Below are positions 41,162 to 50,562 of a stretch of DNA of 64,000 nucleotides, in pieces; the stretch's first letter is position 1; each line of letters opens with the position of its first letter. Below the pieces are notes generated by a model. That model was given only the letters and a program-made list of their open reading frames with translations, searched no databases and had not been told where the DNA came from. Both the position numbers and the translations under genes were made by a program. Source of the stretch: Microvirga calopogonii (GTDB lineage: Bacteria; Pseudomonadota; Alphaproteobacteria; Rhizobiales; Beijerinckiaceae). The stretch is from the NCBI RefSeq assembly GCF_003347665.1, contig NZ_QDGA01000026.1, positions 1 to 64,000 on the forward strand, given 5' to 3'.

Positions 41162-42394
41162 ATGGGAGAGCGGAACAAGATCAAGTCCTGCATCATGGCC
41201 GCCGCCGTGGCATTCGGCCTCGCCGGATGCGCCAGTCCAAAGGGCGTTCTGCTCCCCGTGGCCGAGACGGTTCCCGGCGCGAGCACGGTCGACATGCTGG
41301 TCGCCACGACCCGCATGCGGGCACAGGACCCGCAGGAATTCTATTCGGGCGGCCGTGGGCCCGAACTGTCCTTCGCCGAGTTCACGGTCTCGATCCCGCC
41401 CGAAGCCAACCGCGTTGCCGGCGAGGTGCAATGGCCGCAGAGCGTCCCGGGTAATCCCGCCACGGATTTCGTGACCTTGAAGGCAGACATCATCGACCGG
41501 AAACAGGCGACCGCCTGGTTCAACCGCACCGTCCGAACCGTGCCGCAGCGGCGCGTGCTCGTGTTCATCCACGGCTTCAACAACCGCTTCGACGATGCGG
41601 TCTTCCGCTTCGCCCAGATCGTGCACGATGCCGGCACGCCCGTGGTGCCGGTGCTGTTCACCTGGCCGTCGCGCGGCAGCGTGCTGGCCTATGGCTACGA
41701 CCGGGAGAGCAACACCTATTCCCGCAACGCCCTCGAGAGCACCCTGCGGACGCTGGCGAGCGATCCGGGCGTCGGAGAGATATCGATCCTCGCGCATTCC
41801 ATGGGCAACTGGGTCACCCTGGAGGCCCTGCGCCAGATGGCGATCCGCGACGGCCGCGTGGCGCCGAAGATCCGCAACGTGCTGCTGGCCGCTCCCGACG
41901 TGGATGTCGACCTGTTCCGCGAGGCGGTGCTCGACATGGGCAAGACTCGCCCGTCCTTCACCCTTTTCGTCTCCCAGGACGATCGGGCCCTCGCGCTCTC
42001 CCGGCGCCTCTGGGGCGATTCGGTTCGGCTCGGCGCGATCGACCCGGACCAGGAGCCCTATCGCAGCGAGTTGGACAAGTCCGGCATCACAGTCCTGAAC
42101 CTGTCCAAGCTCAGCACCGGCGACCCCCTCAACCACTCCAAGTTCGCCGAGAGCCCCGAGGTCGTGCGGATGATCGGCCGGGAGCTGGCCGAAGGTCAGA
42201 CCTTGACGGATGCCCGCGTCGGCATCGGTGACAGGATCATCCAGGTCACGGCGGGGGCAGCGGCCGCCGTCGGCACCGCGGCGGGTCTCGCGGTCTCGGC
42301 CCCGGTCGCAGTCGTCGACCCGCGGACGCGCGAGAACTTCCAGGGGCAGGTGGAAGGCCTTGGACAGGCCGTGTCGGGAACGCTTACTCCGTAG
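41162..42394 (+). CDS. Alpha/beta hydrolase lipoprotein (DUF900 family)
   Basis: From ATG 41162 the 410-residue protein has a lipoprotein signal ending AFGLAGC, so it is probably anchored in the envelope. The DUF900 esterase domain follows: VDMLVATTRMRAQDP, VLVFIHGFNNRFDDAVFRFAQI, and VPVLFTWPSRGSVLAYGYDRES. The nucleophile elbow is ILAHSMGN, with Asp in LLAAPDVD and a late His near DPLNHSKF. The substrate is unknown. A C-terminal extension rich in Ala and Val follows the hydrolase domain. It is a single gene with its own spacing on both sides. Confidence 0.85.
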   Translation: MGERNKIKSCIMAAAVAFGLAGCASPKGVLLPVAETVPGASTVDMLVATTRMRAQDPQEFYSGGRGPELSFAEFTVSIPPEANRVAGEVQWPQSVPGNPATDFVTLKADIIDRKQATAWFNRTVRTVPQRRVLVFIHGFNNRFDDAVFRFAQIVHDAGTPVVPVLFTWPSRGSVLAYGYDRESNTYSRNALESTLRTLASDPGVGEISILAHSMGNWVTLEALRQMAIRDGRVAPKIRNVLLAAPDVDVDLFREAVLDMGKTRPSFTLFVSQDDRALALSRRLWGDSVRLGAIDPDQEPYRSELDKSGITVLNLSKLSTGDPLNHSKFAESPEVVRMIGRELAEGQTLTDARVGIGDRIIQVTAGAAAAVGTAAGLAVSAPVAVVDPRTRENFQGQVEGLGQAVSGTLTP

Positions 42395-42598
42395 CGCATC
42401 CCTGTTCCTACTCCGAAGAATACTCTGTTTCGGTATTTTCCTGATCGCCCCTCAGGTGTTCTCCTAATTCCGCTTTCGGACCGACTCCCTAAGCTCAGTC
42501 CTATGGGATCGGATCTTGCGCGAGGCGACGTCGGTCTACGGTCGACGCGGCTCGAAGGCTCCGGCACGTCTGCCCGCGCCGACACGAAAGAGGACACC

Positions 42599-43351
42599 AT
42601 GGATCTCCACAACAGTCACAACATCCACAAATGCGTCGCCGAGGGCATCGGCACGTTCTGGCTTACATTCGGCGGCTGCGGCAGCGCGGTCATCGCCGCG
42701 AGCTTTCCGCAAGTCGGGATCGGGCTGCTCGGGGTCTCGCTCGCCTTCGGCCTCACCGTGCTCACCATGGCCTATGCCATCGGCCACATCTCGGGATGCC
42801 ACCTCAACCCGGCCGTGACGGTGGGCCTTGCAGCCGGAGGGCGCTTCCCGAAGCAGGACATCGCGCCCTACATCGTGTCCCAGGTGATCGGAGCCATCAT
42901 CGCGGCCTTCGTGCTCTATCTGATCGCCTCCGGCGCACCCGGCTTCGATCTGTCGAAGGGCTTTGCCGCCAACGGCTACGGCGCCCATTCGCCCGGCCAG
43001 TACAGCCTGATCTCGGGCTTCGTGGCCGAGGTCGTGCTGACCATGATGTTCCTGTTCATCATCATGGGCGCGACCCACGGCAAGGCGCCGGCGGGCTTCG
43101 CCCCGATCGCCATCGGTCTGGGACTGACGCTGATCCATCTCGTGGGCATTCCGATCACCAACACCTCGGTGAACCCGGCCCGCAGCACCGGGCCCGCCCT
43201 CTTCGTCGGCGGCTGGGCGCTGGCTCAGCTCTGGCTGTTCTGGGTGGCGCCGCTCATCGGAGGAGCGCTGGGCGGTGTGCTCTATCGCTGGCTCAGCGAA
43301 GAACCGTCCGCGCAGGTCACGGGCGTCACGCCACCGGCACCGGCCGAGTGA
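42599..43351 (+). CDS. aqpZ: Aquaporin Z-type water channel
   Basis: The 250-residue integral membrane protein has six helices and the two MIP half-loops. The first is [13 protein letters not shown] and the second is [14 protein letters not shown]. His at HLVGIPITN and Arg in NPAR form the narrow water-selective filter of AqpZ-type channels. It should conduct water rather than glycerol. AGAGGAC precedes ATG 42599. The neighbours (hydrolase upstream, FGE relic downstream) give no functional link. Confidence 0.93.
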   Translation: MDLHNSHNIHKCVAEGIGTFWLTFGGCGSAVIAASFPQVGIGLLGVSLAFGLTVLTMAYAIGHISGCHLNPAVTVGLAAGGRFPKQDIAPYIVSQVIGAIIAAFVLYLIASGAPGFDLSKGFAANGYGAHSPGQYSLISGFVAEVVLTMMFLFIIMGATHGKAPAGFAPIAIGLGLTLIHLVGIPITNTSVNPARSTGPALFVGGWALAQLWLFWVAPLIGGALGGVLYRWLSEEPSAQVTGVTPPAPAE

Positions 43352-43402
43352 GCGCCCCGCCTCGATCCATCCTGAGCCGCATGGCATGAGGACGATGAGC
43401 CC

Positions 43403-43630
43403 ATGAGCTTCGCCGAACCCGACACGACGGAAGCGGTTTCGTCTCGTGGAGATGCTCCGGCTCCGAACATGGTCTGGATTGCCTGCGCTGCGTTCCGCCT
43501 GGGCTCGCACCTCTGCGCCCCGAGCTTGTGCCGCTGCTACCGTGCGGCCGCACACCATTCGCAGCCGGTCGACACCTCGACGAGCCATGTCGGCTTCCGG
43601 TGCGTCGTCCGACAGAGGAGCACATCATGA
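43403..43630 (+). pseudogene. Decayed formylglycine-generating enzyme (internal deletion)
   Basis: A 75-codon open frame joins the two ends of an FGE. The start-like MVWIACAAFRLGS corresponds to the family's MVWIPGGxFRMGS. It passes directly into HLCAPSLCRCYRAAAHHSQPVDTSTSHVGFRCVVRQRS, almost identical to the C-terminus of the intact FGE at 28160. About 250 middle residues are gone. The fusion point is the GS shared by FRMGS and KGGSHLC, consistent with deletion between short repeats. The Cys-x4-Cys pair survives but the fold cannot. It was probably the maturase of the sulfatase now at 45264. Confidence 0.8.
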
Positions 43631-43735
43631 GCTTGCATCGGCCCGACCTGGCTACGCCGAAGAAACCAGCGCCCAAGTTGACCTGACATGACCAGCAAAG
43701 AGCCTTGCTCAAGCGCATGAATCGAGGAGAGGCTC

Positions 43736-44257
43736 GTGGCGGACCGGACGGCCCAAGCGACATCCCGAAGTGCCAGATTGATAGCGTGGTTCGCGATTGC
43801 GCTTATGGCTGTCCTGATCATCCTCGGTATCGTCTGGTATGGCATTTCGGCCGATGTGGAGCGACGGATCTGGCACAACATCGTTGAGCGTCCGCACGGC
43901 CCTATGGCGTTCCGGTTCCTGCTTCAACCGATCATGGCCTTCATTGCAGCTCTGCACGACGGAATCCATGACGCGCGGCTCGGACGTCCATCCTATTTCC
44001 GCACGATCGTGCACGATCCCGGGCGGCGCACACAGCGGATCCGCGAAGGCTTCCTGTCGACGGGCCGCATCATCCTGCTCGGTCTAGGGATGGACGCGGT
44101 CTACCAGTATCAGGTCCTGAACACGTTCTTCCCTGGCGAAATGGTCCTGACGGCGCTTCTGCTCGCCTTCGTTCCCTATTTGCTCCTGCGGGGCATCATA
44201 AGCAGGACCGCGCGCTGGTGGATCCTCCGGCATCCGCAGTCCGCCCCTTTGAGGTGA
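43736..44257 (+). CDS. Membrane protein of unknown function
   Basis: The 173-residue protein from GTG 43736 (GGAGAG upstream) has an N-terminal helix (LIAWFAIALMAVLIILGIVWYGI). An amphipathic middle with GPMAFRFLLQPIMAFIAALHDGIHDARLGRPSYF follows, then a C-terminal pair (IILLGLGMDAVYQYQVLNTFFPGEMVLTALLLAFVPYLLLRGI). Similar proteins occur in many Hyphomicrobiales as unnamed membrane proteins. It ends 6 bp before the DUF202 gene, so the two are probably co-translated. Confidence 0.65.
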   Translation: MADRTAQATSRSARLIAWFAIALMAVLIILGIVWYGISADVERRIWHNIVERPHGPMAFRFLLQPIMAFIAALHDGIHDARLGRPSYFRTIVHDPGRRTQRIREGFLSTGRIILLGLGMDAVYQYQVLNTFFPGEMVLTALLLAFVPYLLLRGIISRTARWWILRHPQSAPLR

Positions 44258-44263
44258 TGCATC

Positions 44264-44740
44264 ATGGACCCGGTCGTCTCAAAGCCTCCCGTCGATGGTC
44301 ACTCAGCCTCAGATACGATATCGGTCGAGTTGTCGTCACGGCGCACCGGCATGTCGTTCCAGCGCACCCGCATGAGCGCCGACCGAACCTTGATGTCCGT
44401 GATCCGCACGTCACTGTCGCTGATCAGCTTCGGCTTTACGATCTATCAGGTCTTCGAGAAGCTTAGGGAACAGCAATTGCTGACCGGGGCCGGGCCGGCG
44501 CGGAATTTCGGCGTCGCTCTCGTGGCACTCGGCATTGCGATGTTGGTGATCGGGATCGTCTATCACGTTCAGTTCATGCTCGGGCTGCGCAAAGAGCGCA
44601 CTGCGATGAAGGTCGCGGGCCTTATCCGCGCGGAGAGCAAGTTTCCGCCGTCGCTGACGCTGATCACAGCCATCGTCCTTCTACTGATCGGTATCGCGGC
44701 CATCGTGAGCATGGTCTTCCAGGTCGGGCCATTCGGTTGA
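44264..44740 (+). CDS. DUF202/YidH-family membrane protein
   Basis: The 158-residue protein has the DUF202 signature SSRRTGMSFQRTRMSADRTLMSVIRTSLSLISFGFTIYQVFEKL. Two more helices follow (NFGVALVALGIAMLVIGIVYHVQFML and LTLITAIVLLLIGIAAIVSMVF). YidH-like proteins are small inner-membrane proteins of unknown role. It is paired with the membrane protein gene at 43736. Confidence 0.85.
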   Translation: MDPVVSKPPVDGHSASDTISVELSSRRTGMSFQRTRMSADRTLMSVIRTSLSLISFGFTIYQVFEKLREQQLLTGAGPARNFGVALVALGIAMLVIGIVYHVQFMLGLRKERTAMKVAGLIRAESKFPPSLTLITAIVLLLIGIAAIVSMVFQVGPFG

Positions 44741-44863
44741 GGAGAGATTGGTCCGTCCCCTTGAAACGCCTCAACATTCAAGGAGCTATTCATGGCACCG
44801 CAGGCTCGAGAGCCTCCAGAAACACACTCCAATCCAGGATTGCGCCTGAGGCCTACGATGTGC

Positions 44864-45103
44864 CTACCACCCGGCCCATGGGTTGAAGTTGATCACGTGC
44901 GCCAACGAGGCAAAAGGTCTGCTGCAGGCCAAGTGATAGTCGCCCGTCAGACCCTTCGTCCCGTCGGGATCGTTCTGAAACTCCACGCGCTTCACTGGAT
45001 CGTCCGGCAGGATCGGCCGTCTGCAGGCTTGGCACGAAGGGCCATTCCAGCCGCCATAGGAAAACTTATCGTCGAGAAACACGCCACTCTCCAAACATAT
45101 CAC
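44864..45103 (-). CDS. Small Cys-containing protein, unknown
   Basis: The 79-residue protein has CQACRRPILPDDPVKRVEFQNDPDGTKGLTGDYHLACSRPFASLAHVINFNPWAGW. The Cys-x2-Cys, His and Cys spacing (SCQACRRPI...YHLACSRPF) suggests a single zinc site, like one half of a LIM or treble-clef knuckle. I remember similar short proteins scattered in Methylobacteriaceae, without known function. The start could be shorter. It lies antisense upstream of the sulfatase gene. Confidence 0.55.
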   Translation of the reverse strand: MICLESGVFLDDKFSYGGWNGPSCQACRRPILPDDPVKRVEFQNDPDGTKGLTGDYHLACSRPFASLAHVINFNPWAGW

Positions 45104-45263
45104 GCGCCTCGACCGTACCGGGACGTGCTGCCGCCGGCTGCTATGCGAGGCCGATTACCAGATGCCGACAACGTTGCGTCACGTCTCTTGTTCCGGTCTT
45201 CCGAATTTCCATCGGGAGGAAAGCAGCCAAGCACGTCAACGCCTTACAAGGAGGAGCACCGTC

Positions 45264-46814
45264 ATGGCCAAATCGCCTAAAGACCGCAAGCCCAATATCC
45301 TGGTCATCTGGGGGGACGATATCGGCATCTCGAACCTGAGCTGCTACTCGCATGGCCTGATGGGTTACCGAACACCCAATATCGACCGCCTCGCCAAGGA
45401 AGGCATGATGTTCACCGATTCCTACGGCGAGCAATCCTGCACGGCAGGGCGCTCGTCCTTCATCACCGGGCAGAGTGTCTATCGCACCGGCCTGTCGAAA
45501 GTCGGCATTCCGGCGGCGCCCATCGGCATGAACGACAAGACCGTCACGATCGCGGCGCTGCTCAAGGAGCAGGGTTATGCAACGGGGCAGTTCGGCAAGA
45601 ACCATCTCGGCGACCTGAACCACATGCTCCCGACCAATCACGGCTTCGACGAGTTCTTCGGCAACCTTTACCACCTCAATGCCGAGGAAGAGCCGGAGAT
45701 GTACGACTATCCGAAGAAAGAGGACTTCCCCCATTTCCGAGACATGTTCGGTCCACGCGGCGTCATTCATTCCTGGGCGACGGACAAGGACGATCCGACC
45801 GAGATGCCCCGCTGGGGCAAGGTCGGCAAGCAGAAGATCGAGGATACGGGCCCGCTCAACAGGAAACGCATGGAAATCTGCGATGAGGAATTCGCGGCGG
45901 CGGCAAAGGATTTCATCAAGCGCCAGACCGATGGCGGCACGCCGTTCTTCGTATGGCTGAACACGACGCACATGCACTTCATCACGCACACCAAGCCTGA
46001 GAGCCTGGGGCAGGCCGGGCGCTGGCAATCGCCCTATCACGACACCATGGTCGATCACGACAAGCTCGTCGGCGATGTGCTGAATTATCTCGACGAACTC
46101 GGCATCGCCGACAATACTTTCGTGATGTACTCGACCGACAACGGGCCACATCGGAACACCTGGCCGGATGGTGCGACAACGCCATTCCGCAGCGAGAAGA
46201 ATACCAACTGGGAAGGTGCCTTCCGCGTGCCGCTGCTCGTACGCTGGCCAGGCAAGATCGAGGCCGGATCGATCTCCAACAGCATCGTGCAGCACCATGA
46301 CTGGTTGCCGACGTTCCTGGCCATGGCCGGCGCTCCGGATGTCGTGGAGAAACTGAAGACTGGCTACGAGGCCATCGGGCGGACCTACAAGAACCACATC
46401 GACGGCTTCAACCTGCTGCCGTACCTGACCGGCGAGACGAAGGAGGACCCACGGAACTTCTTCTTCTACTTCAGCGACGATGGCGACATGCTCGCCATGC
46501 GCTATGACAATTGGAAGCTCGTCTTCATGGAACAACGCATGCAGGGCACGCTGGGGGTGTGGGCGGAACCGTTTACAAGGCTGCGGCTTCCCAAAATCTT
46601 TAATCTCCGTACCGATCCATACGAGTTTGCCCCGATCACCTCGAACTCCTACTACGACTGGATGATCCACAATGCCTACTTCATCTACGCCGCCCAGGCG
46701 GCTGCGGCGAAGTTCGCTGAAACCTTTAAGGAGTTTCCGGCCGTTCAGAAACCGAACACCTTCACGGTCGACGACGCCTTGGCGAAGATGTCCGAGGGAG
46801 CAAGCGGCGACTGA
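45264..46814 (+). CDS. Arylsulfatase, no signal peptide visible
   Basis: The 516-residue sulfatase has IWGDDIGISNLSCYSHGLMGYRTPNIDRLA and the activation motif SCTAGRSSFITGQ (Cys-x-Ala-x-Arg). Then come FGKNHLGD, STDNGPHRNTWPDG and the FRVPLLVRWPGKI block. The start at 45264 follows AAGGAGG, and the protein opens MAKSPKDRKPNILV with no signal, so it is cytosolic unless exported otherwise. The position after Cys-Thr is Ala rather than Pro, as in the second large sulfatase group. It needs an FGE; the nearby one (43403) is dead, so the enzyme at 28160 probably serves both. Confidence 0.92.
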   Translation: MAKSPKDRKPNILVIWGDDIGISNLSCYSHGLMGYRTPNIDRLAKEGMMFTDSYGEQSCTAGRSSFITGQSVYRTGLSKVGIPAAPIGMNDKTVTIAALLKEQGYATGQFGKNHLGDLNHMLPTNHGFDEFFGNLYHLNAEEEPEMYDYPKKEDFPHFRDMFGPRGVIHSWATDKDDPTEMPRWGKVGKQKIEDTGPLNRKRMEICDEEFAAAAKDFIKRQTDGGTPFFVWLNTTHMHFITHTKPESLGQAGRWQSPYHDTMVDHDKLVGDVLNYLDELGIADNTFVMYSTDNGPHRNTWPDGATTPFRSEKNTNWEGAFRVPLLVRWPGKIEAGSISNSIVQHHDWLPTFLAMAGAPDVVEKLKTGYEAIGRTYKNHIDGFNLLPYLTGETKEDPRNFFFYFSDDGDMLAMRYDNWKLVFMEQRMQGTLGVWAEPFTRLRLPKIFNLRTDPYEFAPITSNSYYDWMIHNAYFIYAAQAAAAKFAETFKEFPAVQKPNTFTVDDALAKMSEGASGD

Positions 46815-46917
46815 ACGGGTAGGCCGGGCGGCGATCGTGCCGCCCGGCAACCCGGCGGACGGATCGAAACAGAGATCTTGGAATGACGGAGTGGACGTCA
46901 TCCTTCGATGGATTGCA

Positions 46918-47550
46918 TCAAGGCTCGACCAGTTTGTTACGGATCGCATACCGGACCAGGGTGGCGGTCGAATTGACGTTGACCTTGCGCATGGCCGAGG
47001 CTCGATGGCTTTCCACGGTCTTCAGGTTGAGACCCAGGATCTGGGCCACCTCCTTGTTGCTGTGGCCCTCCGCGATGAGCTGAACCACGCCCCGTTCCCG
47101 CGCCGTCAGCACGCCCTCGGTGGCGTGTCCCTGTGACAGGAAGGCATTCAAAAGCGCTTCGGAGACGCGTCCCGTGAAGAACGGCTTGTGCTGTGCCAGG
47201 GATTCGACGGCCGCAATGAGGAATTTCCTGGCATCGGACTTCAGCAGGTAGCCGCGAGCTCCGGCTTCGAGTGCTTCCCTCAACAGCAGCTCGCTCTCAT
47301 GCATCGTGAAGATCAGAACTTCCGTCTGTGGCCGAACCGCGCGGATCTCCCGCGTCGCATCCACACCGTTGAGGGAGGGCAGCTGGTAGTCGAGAATGGC
47401 AACGTCGGGTCTGGTCTCGGCGACCAGCTCGACCGCTTGGCGGCCGTCTTCCGCCTCGGCGACGACCTGCCAACCGGATTGGCTGCTCAGGATGGCATTG
47501 AGGCCGGAGCGAACCACATCATGGTCGTCGGCAATCAGGATGCGCGTCAT
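46918..47550 (-). CDS. NarL/FixJ-family response regulator
   Basis: The 210-residue protein has a receiver (ILIADDHDVVRSGL, Asp in DVAILDYQLPSLNG, Lys in GYLLKSDARK) and a LuxR-type HTH (LTARERGVVQLIAEGHSNKEVAQILGLNLKTVESHRASAMRKV). It should activate or repress genes when phosphorylated by the sensor encoded just upstream on the same strand (47679-49763). ATG 47550 is chosen because MTRILIADD is the standard start. Confidence 0.92.
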   Translation of the reverse strand: MTRILIADDHDVVRSGLNAILSSQSGWQVVAEAEDGRQAVELVAETRPDVAILDYQLPSLNGVDATREIRAVRPQTEVLIFTMHESELLLREALEAGARGYLLKSDARKFLIAAVESLAQHKPFFTGRVSEALLNAFLSQGHATEGVLTARERGVVQLIAEGHSNKEVAQILGLNLKTVESHRASAMRKVNVNSTATLVRYAIRNKLVEP

Positions 47551-47678
47551 GGCCGGTTGCGCCCTCCCCACAATGAATTTTTATAGCCCAAAAGCTCGAC
47601 GGTGGAATCGGGGAAAACCCTGAAAGTCGCCTGGTGGATTCCCCCATGAGACCGCTTACCACCTTACCCGCGTCATCC

Positions 47679-49763
47679 TTATGCCTCGAGCGCCACTATC
47701 GTCTTTGGTGTGCGGCGAGGCGCAGCCGCCCGGATGATCGTGCCGCGTCGGCCGCTGCGGATCCGGAGGCTGCCACCGAACTGACCGAGGCGGATGCGCA
47801 TACCCGGGATTCCGACACCCAGGCTGGCCTGCCGCGCGCCCATCTCTCCTGGATGTCCCCGCATTCCCCGCCCGTTATCCGCCACGGACAGGATCACCTG
47901 ATCGGATGTCAGGCGCAGGTTGAGGACAACCTGGGACGCATCGGCATGGCGATGGACATTCGCCAAGCCTTCCTGAACGATGCGGAAAAGGGCGCGCTGG
48001 AGATCGACCGATAGCCCGTCGGCAGCCGCATCGAACCGCAGGATCGTCTGCAGGTCGGTCCGCCTTGCAAAGCCTTCGGCAAAATTCTGGACCGTGCTCA
48101 CGAGGCCGTCGTTTTCCAATCTGGGCGGATGAAGCAGGTACGTGAAGATGCGCAGTTCCTTCAGGGCCTCCTCCAGCGAGCGGTCGATCTCGTCGAGGAC
48201 GCGACGCCCGGAGGGAGGCAGGCGGAAACTTCCGACCTGCATGAGATTGAGGCTGACGGCCACGAGATGCTGCGCGGTCGAGTCGTGCAGCTCCACGGCG
48301 ATCCTCTCTCGTTCCTCCTCCTGAACGGTCAGCAGGCGCTCCGACAGGGTGTTGATCTCGGCCCTGACGGCGGCAATCTCGGTAATGTCCTCGTGGGCCA
48401 CGATAGTGCGGGACAGCTCGCCCGCAATGAAGCGGGTCGCCCGCATCTGGAACCAGCGCGGCCGGTCCGGACCGTCGCACCGGTACACGTCGCGATACTC
48501 CGGCGTCCGCCCGGTAATGACCGCTGCAAGACCGTCGTGGATCTGTCCGACGGCCGGGTCGGCCTGGCGGGCATGAACGCAGACATCGAGATAGCTCAGT
48601 CCGAGACAGCAGGACGGGCCGGTATAACCATTGTCCCTGGCGAACCGCCGCCATGCCTCATTCACGGAAACGATCGTTCCCACTTCGTCCAAGACCGCGA
48701 TGTGAGCCGACAGCGCATCCAGCGAAGCCTGGAGGAACTCTCGTTCCCGCATGATCGAAAGCCGGGCTTGGCGTTGTGCCCTGGTCGACACCACGACCTT
48801 CAGAGTTCCGGCCAGCGTGACGCTCCTGATCGCAACGCCGGCCGAGGCGATTCCCATCAAGGCCAGAGCCATCCCCGTATACCAGAGCCATCGGTGGGCC
48901 GAGTAGCTCGGTCGATCGATCAGGACCGCCGGTACCGTCGTCAGGACCGTGTAGCCGGTGCTTCTGGAGTGTTCGAATGACACGAGCATGCCACCACCGT
49001 CTCCATCGACGTCGAAATGCCCGTTCCGCTCACCACGCGCCAAAGCGGCGGCCAATCGTGGGCGCAGGTGCGAGGCCAGTGGCAGATCGGTCTCGTTCCA
49101 TCTCACCTGCTGCAGGTTGCGGTCCAGGATGAACACGGTCCAGCCGGCCGGCGGGCTGGTTTCGCGGATGATCTTGCCGAAATACGCTTCGGGAACGGCG
49201 AGGGTCAGGATGCGTTCGCCGTCCCGTGAAGAACTTTTCAGCCGCAAGCTCACCGCAATGATCCAGTCTCTGGTCAGAGGCGCATAGAGGCGCCCGGAGA
49301 CGAAAGAGCCGTTGTTCAGGGACGGCTGCACGTGCTGATCGACGAACGGGAACAGGTTGATGGGAGGCAGGTACCCTCCATAGGCGAAAGCCGAACTGAG
49401 GAGCACACGCTCGCGGGTCCAGAGGACGAAGCGGGACCCATCGGGATGGGGCGTTGCCAGGAGTTGCGTGTGGAAGGAAGCCAGATCGCCGGCCGCAAGA
49501 AGTGACGATGCTTCAAGCTCCTTCAGGACGCTGCCGAGAGCCTCTGTCTCGCGTTCGAGAGTCCGGCATGCTGCCGCAGACACCGACAGGCCACGTTGCA
49601 TGACATCGCGGCGAGCCTGAACAACATTCCACCAGATGATGGAGGCAGCCATGAGGAAAAACAGGCCGAAGGCGACGGCAGCCGCGAGGACGATCCGATT
49701 ACGGGTTCTGGTCGATGAGGCTCCCAACGCAACACGAGGCTCGGCCGCAGTCGCAGCGGGCAT
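47679..49763 (-). CDS. NarX-type sensor histidine kinase
   Basis: The 694-residue membrane protein has a helix at ~27-47 (LAAAVAFGLFFLMAASIIWW), a ~240-residue extracytoplasmic sensor region and a second helix near 290-310 (LWYTGMALALMGIASAGVAI). A PAS domain follows (~345-470; AHIAVLDEVGTIVSVNEAWRRFA). The HisKA_3 core has His in ERIAVELHDSTAQHLVAV, and the HATPase part has EGLANVHRHADAS, DNGRGM and GVGIPGMRIRLGQFGG. It probably phosphorylates the NarL-type regulator at 46918. The signal is unknown. The 100-bp gap between the two genes has no promoter that I can see. Confidence 0.9.
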   Translation of the reverse strand: MPAATAAEPRVALGASSTRTRNRIVLAAAVAFGLFFLMAASIIWWNVVQARRDVMQRGLSVSAAACRTLERETEALGSVLKELEASSLLAAGDLASFHTQLLATPHPDGSRFVLWTRERVLLSSAFAYGGYLPPINLFPFVDQHVQPSLNNGSFVSGRLYAPLTRDWIIAVSLRLKSSSRDGERILTLAVPEAYFGKIIRETSPPAGWTVFILDRNLQQVRWNETDLPLASHLRPRLAAALARGERNGHFDVDGDGGGMLVSFEHSRSTGYTVLTTVPAVLIDRPSYSAHRWLWYTGMALALMGIASAGVAIRSVTLAGTLKVVVSTRAQRQARLSIMREREFLQASLDALSAHIAVLDEVGTIVSVNEAWRRFARDNGYTGPSCCLGLSYLDVCVHARQADPAVGQIHDGLAAVITGRTPEYRDVYRCDGPDRPRWFQMRATRFIAGELSRTIVAHEDITEIAAVRAEINTLSERLLTVQEEERERIAVELHDSTAQHLVAVSLNLMQVGSFRLPPSGRRVLDEIDRSLEEALKELRIFTYLLHPPRLENDGLVSTVQNFAEGFARRTDLQTILRFDAAADGLSVDLQRALFRIVQEGLANVHRHADASQVVLNLRLTSDQVILSVADNGRGMRGHPGEMGARQASLGVGIPGMRIRLGQFGGSLRIRSGRRGTIIRAAAPRRTPKTIVALEA

Positions 49764-50018
49764 ATCACCTCCCTCGCAGGAACGGCCCGCCGGCCTCGCC
49801 GGGATGTCTCTCCGCTCCCGGAGAGATCTAAGGGTTAGCCCATAAACGCGAAGCGCGGCCGGTCACAATGTCTTGCAAACTCGCGTACTGGTACAAGTTC
49901 GCCCCTCTGGCCCCTGCAACAGACGAACATGAGAATAAACATATGTTAGTCGCAGGATGAAGACCCGACCTCGCCGATACTCCTTCTGAGATGGTGCTGG
50001 GCCCTACCTCAGGCGCGC

Positions 50019-50405
50019 TCAGGCACCCAAAACATTCGTGCCCTGCAGCTCCCGCAACCCCTCGGCATTCGGGCAGTATTCGCCATAATGAGCGGGCGCC
50101 CGTTCCCGGGCGAGATCGTCCCGGCATCGGACCGCCGCCGTGCATCCCGAGCAGGTCAGGCTCATGTCGCGCATCAGCGCCGCATGGATGTGCCTCACAT
50201 GCTCGGCGTCGAGCGAAAGAGCATTCATGAGGCGTGGAAGCTCCTGCCCTGCCTCGGGATCCCGCGCGACGAGAATGGGAAGCATTTCCTCAGACACTCC
50301 GATATCCCGGGCCAGGGCGTCCCTCTGCTCGCGGTCGAGGGAGTCGAGTTCACGCGCCCGCATCCAATTCGATTTCCATCGCCTGATCGCCGTTCCCAGA
50401 TCCAT
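50019..50405 (-). CDS. DUF6455-like small Cys-rich protein
   Basis: The 128-residue protein starts MDLGTAIRRWKSNWMRARELDSLDREQRDALARDIGVSEEML, an alpha-helical region. It ends with LTCSGCTAAVRCRDDLARERAPAHYGEYCPNAEGLREL, a Cys-x2-Cys...Cys...Cys arrangement that may hold zinc. The layout fits DUF6455 proteins of Hyphomicrobiales, whose function is unknown. ATG 50405 follows GGAGG by 5 bp; an ATG 12 bases earlier is possible. The preceding stretch 49764-50018 shows no gene. Confidence 0.7.
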   Translation of the reverse strand: MDLGTAIRRWKSNWMRARELDSLDREQRDALARDIGVSEEMLPILVARDPEAGQELPRLMNALSLDAEHVRHIHAALMRDMSLTCSGCTAAVRCRDDLARERAPAHYGEYCPNAEGLRELQGTNVLGA

Positions 50406-50562
50406 CACTGCCTCCATGTCGTCAGCCGATCCTAGCCGTGCGCCCGGCCTCGGCTTTGATCCAGCTCAATCTGGCGGCGCACCGGGTCGTCGCAGCCATT
50501 GCGGCATGGCCGGCCTTTCGGCATACCGTTCGAGCAGGATGGTCGAAGGGTGGATTTCAGTC

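Noticed and set aside
45141..46949. 602-codon minus-strand frame opposite the second sulfatase
   Set aside because: Antisense shadow: no domain, while the + strand has all sulfatase motifs and a ribosome site.
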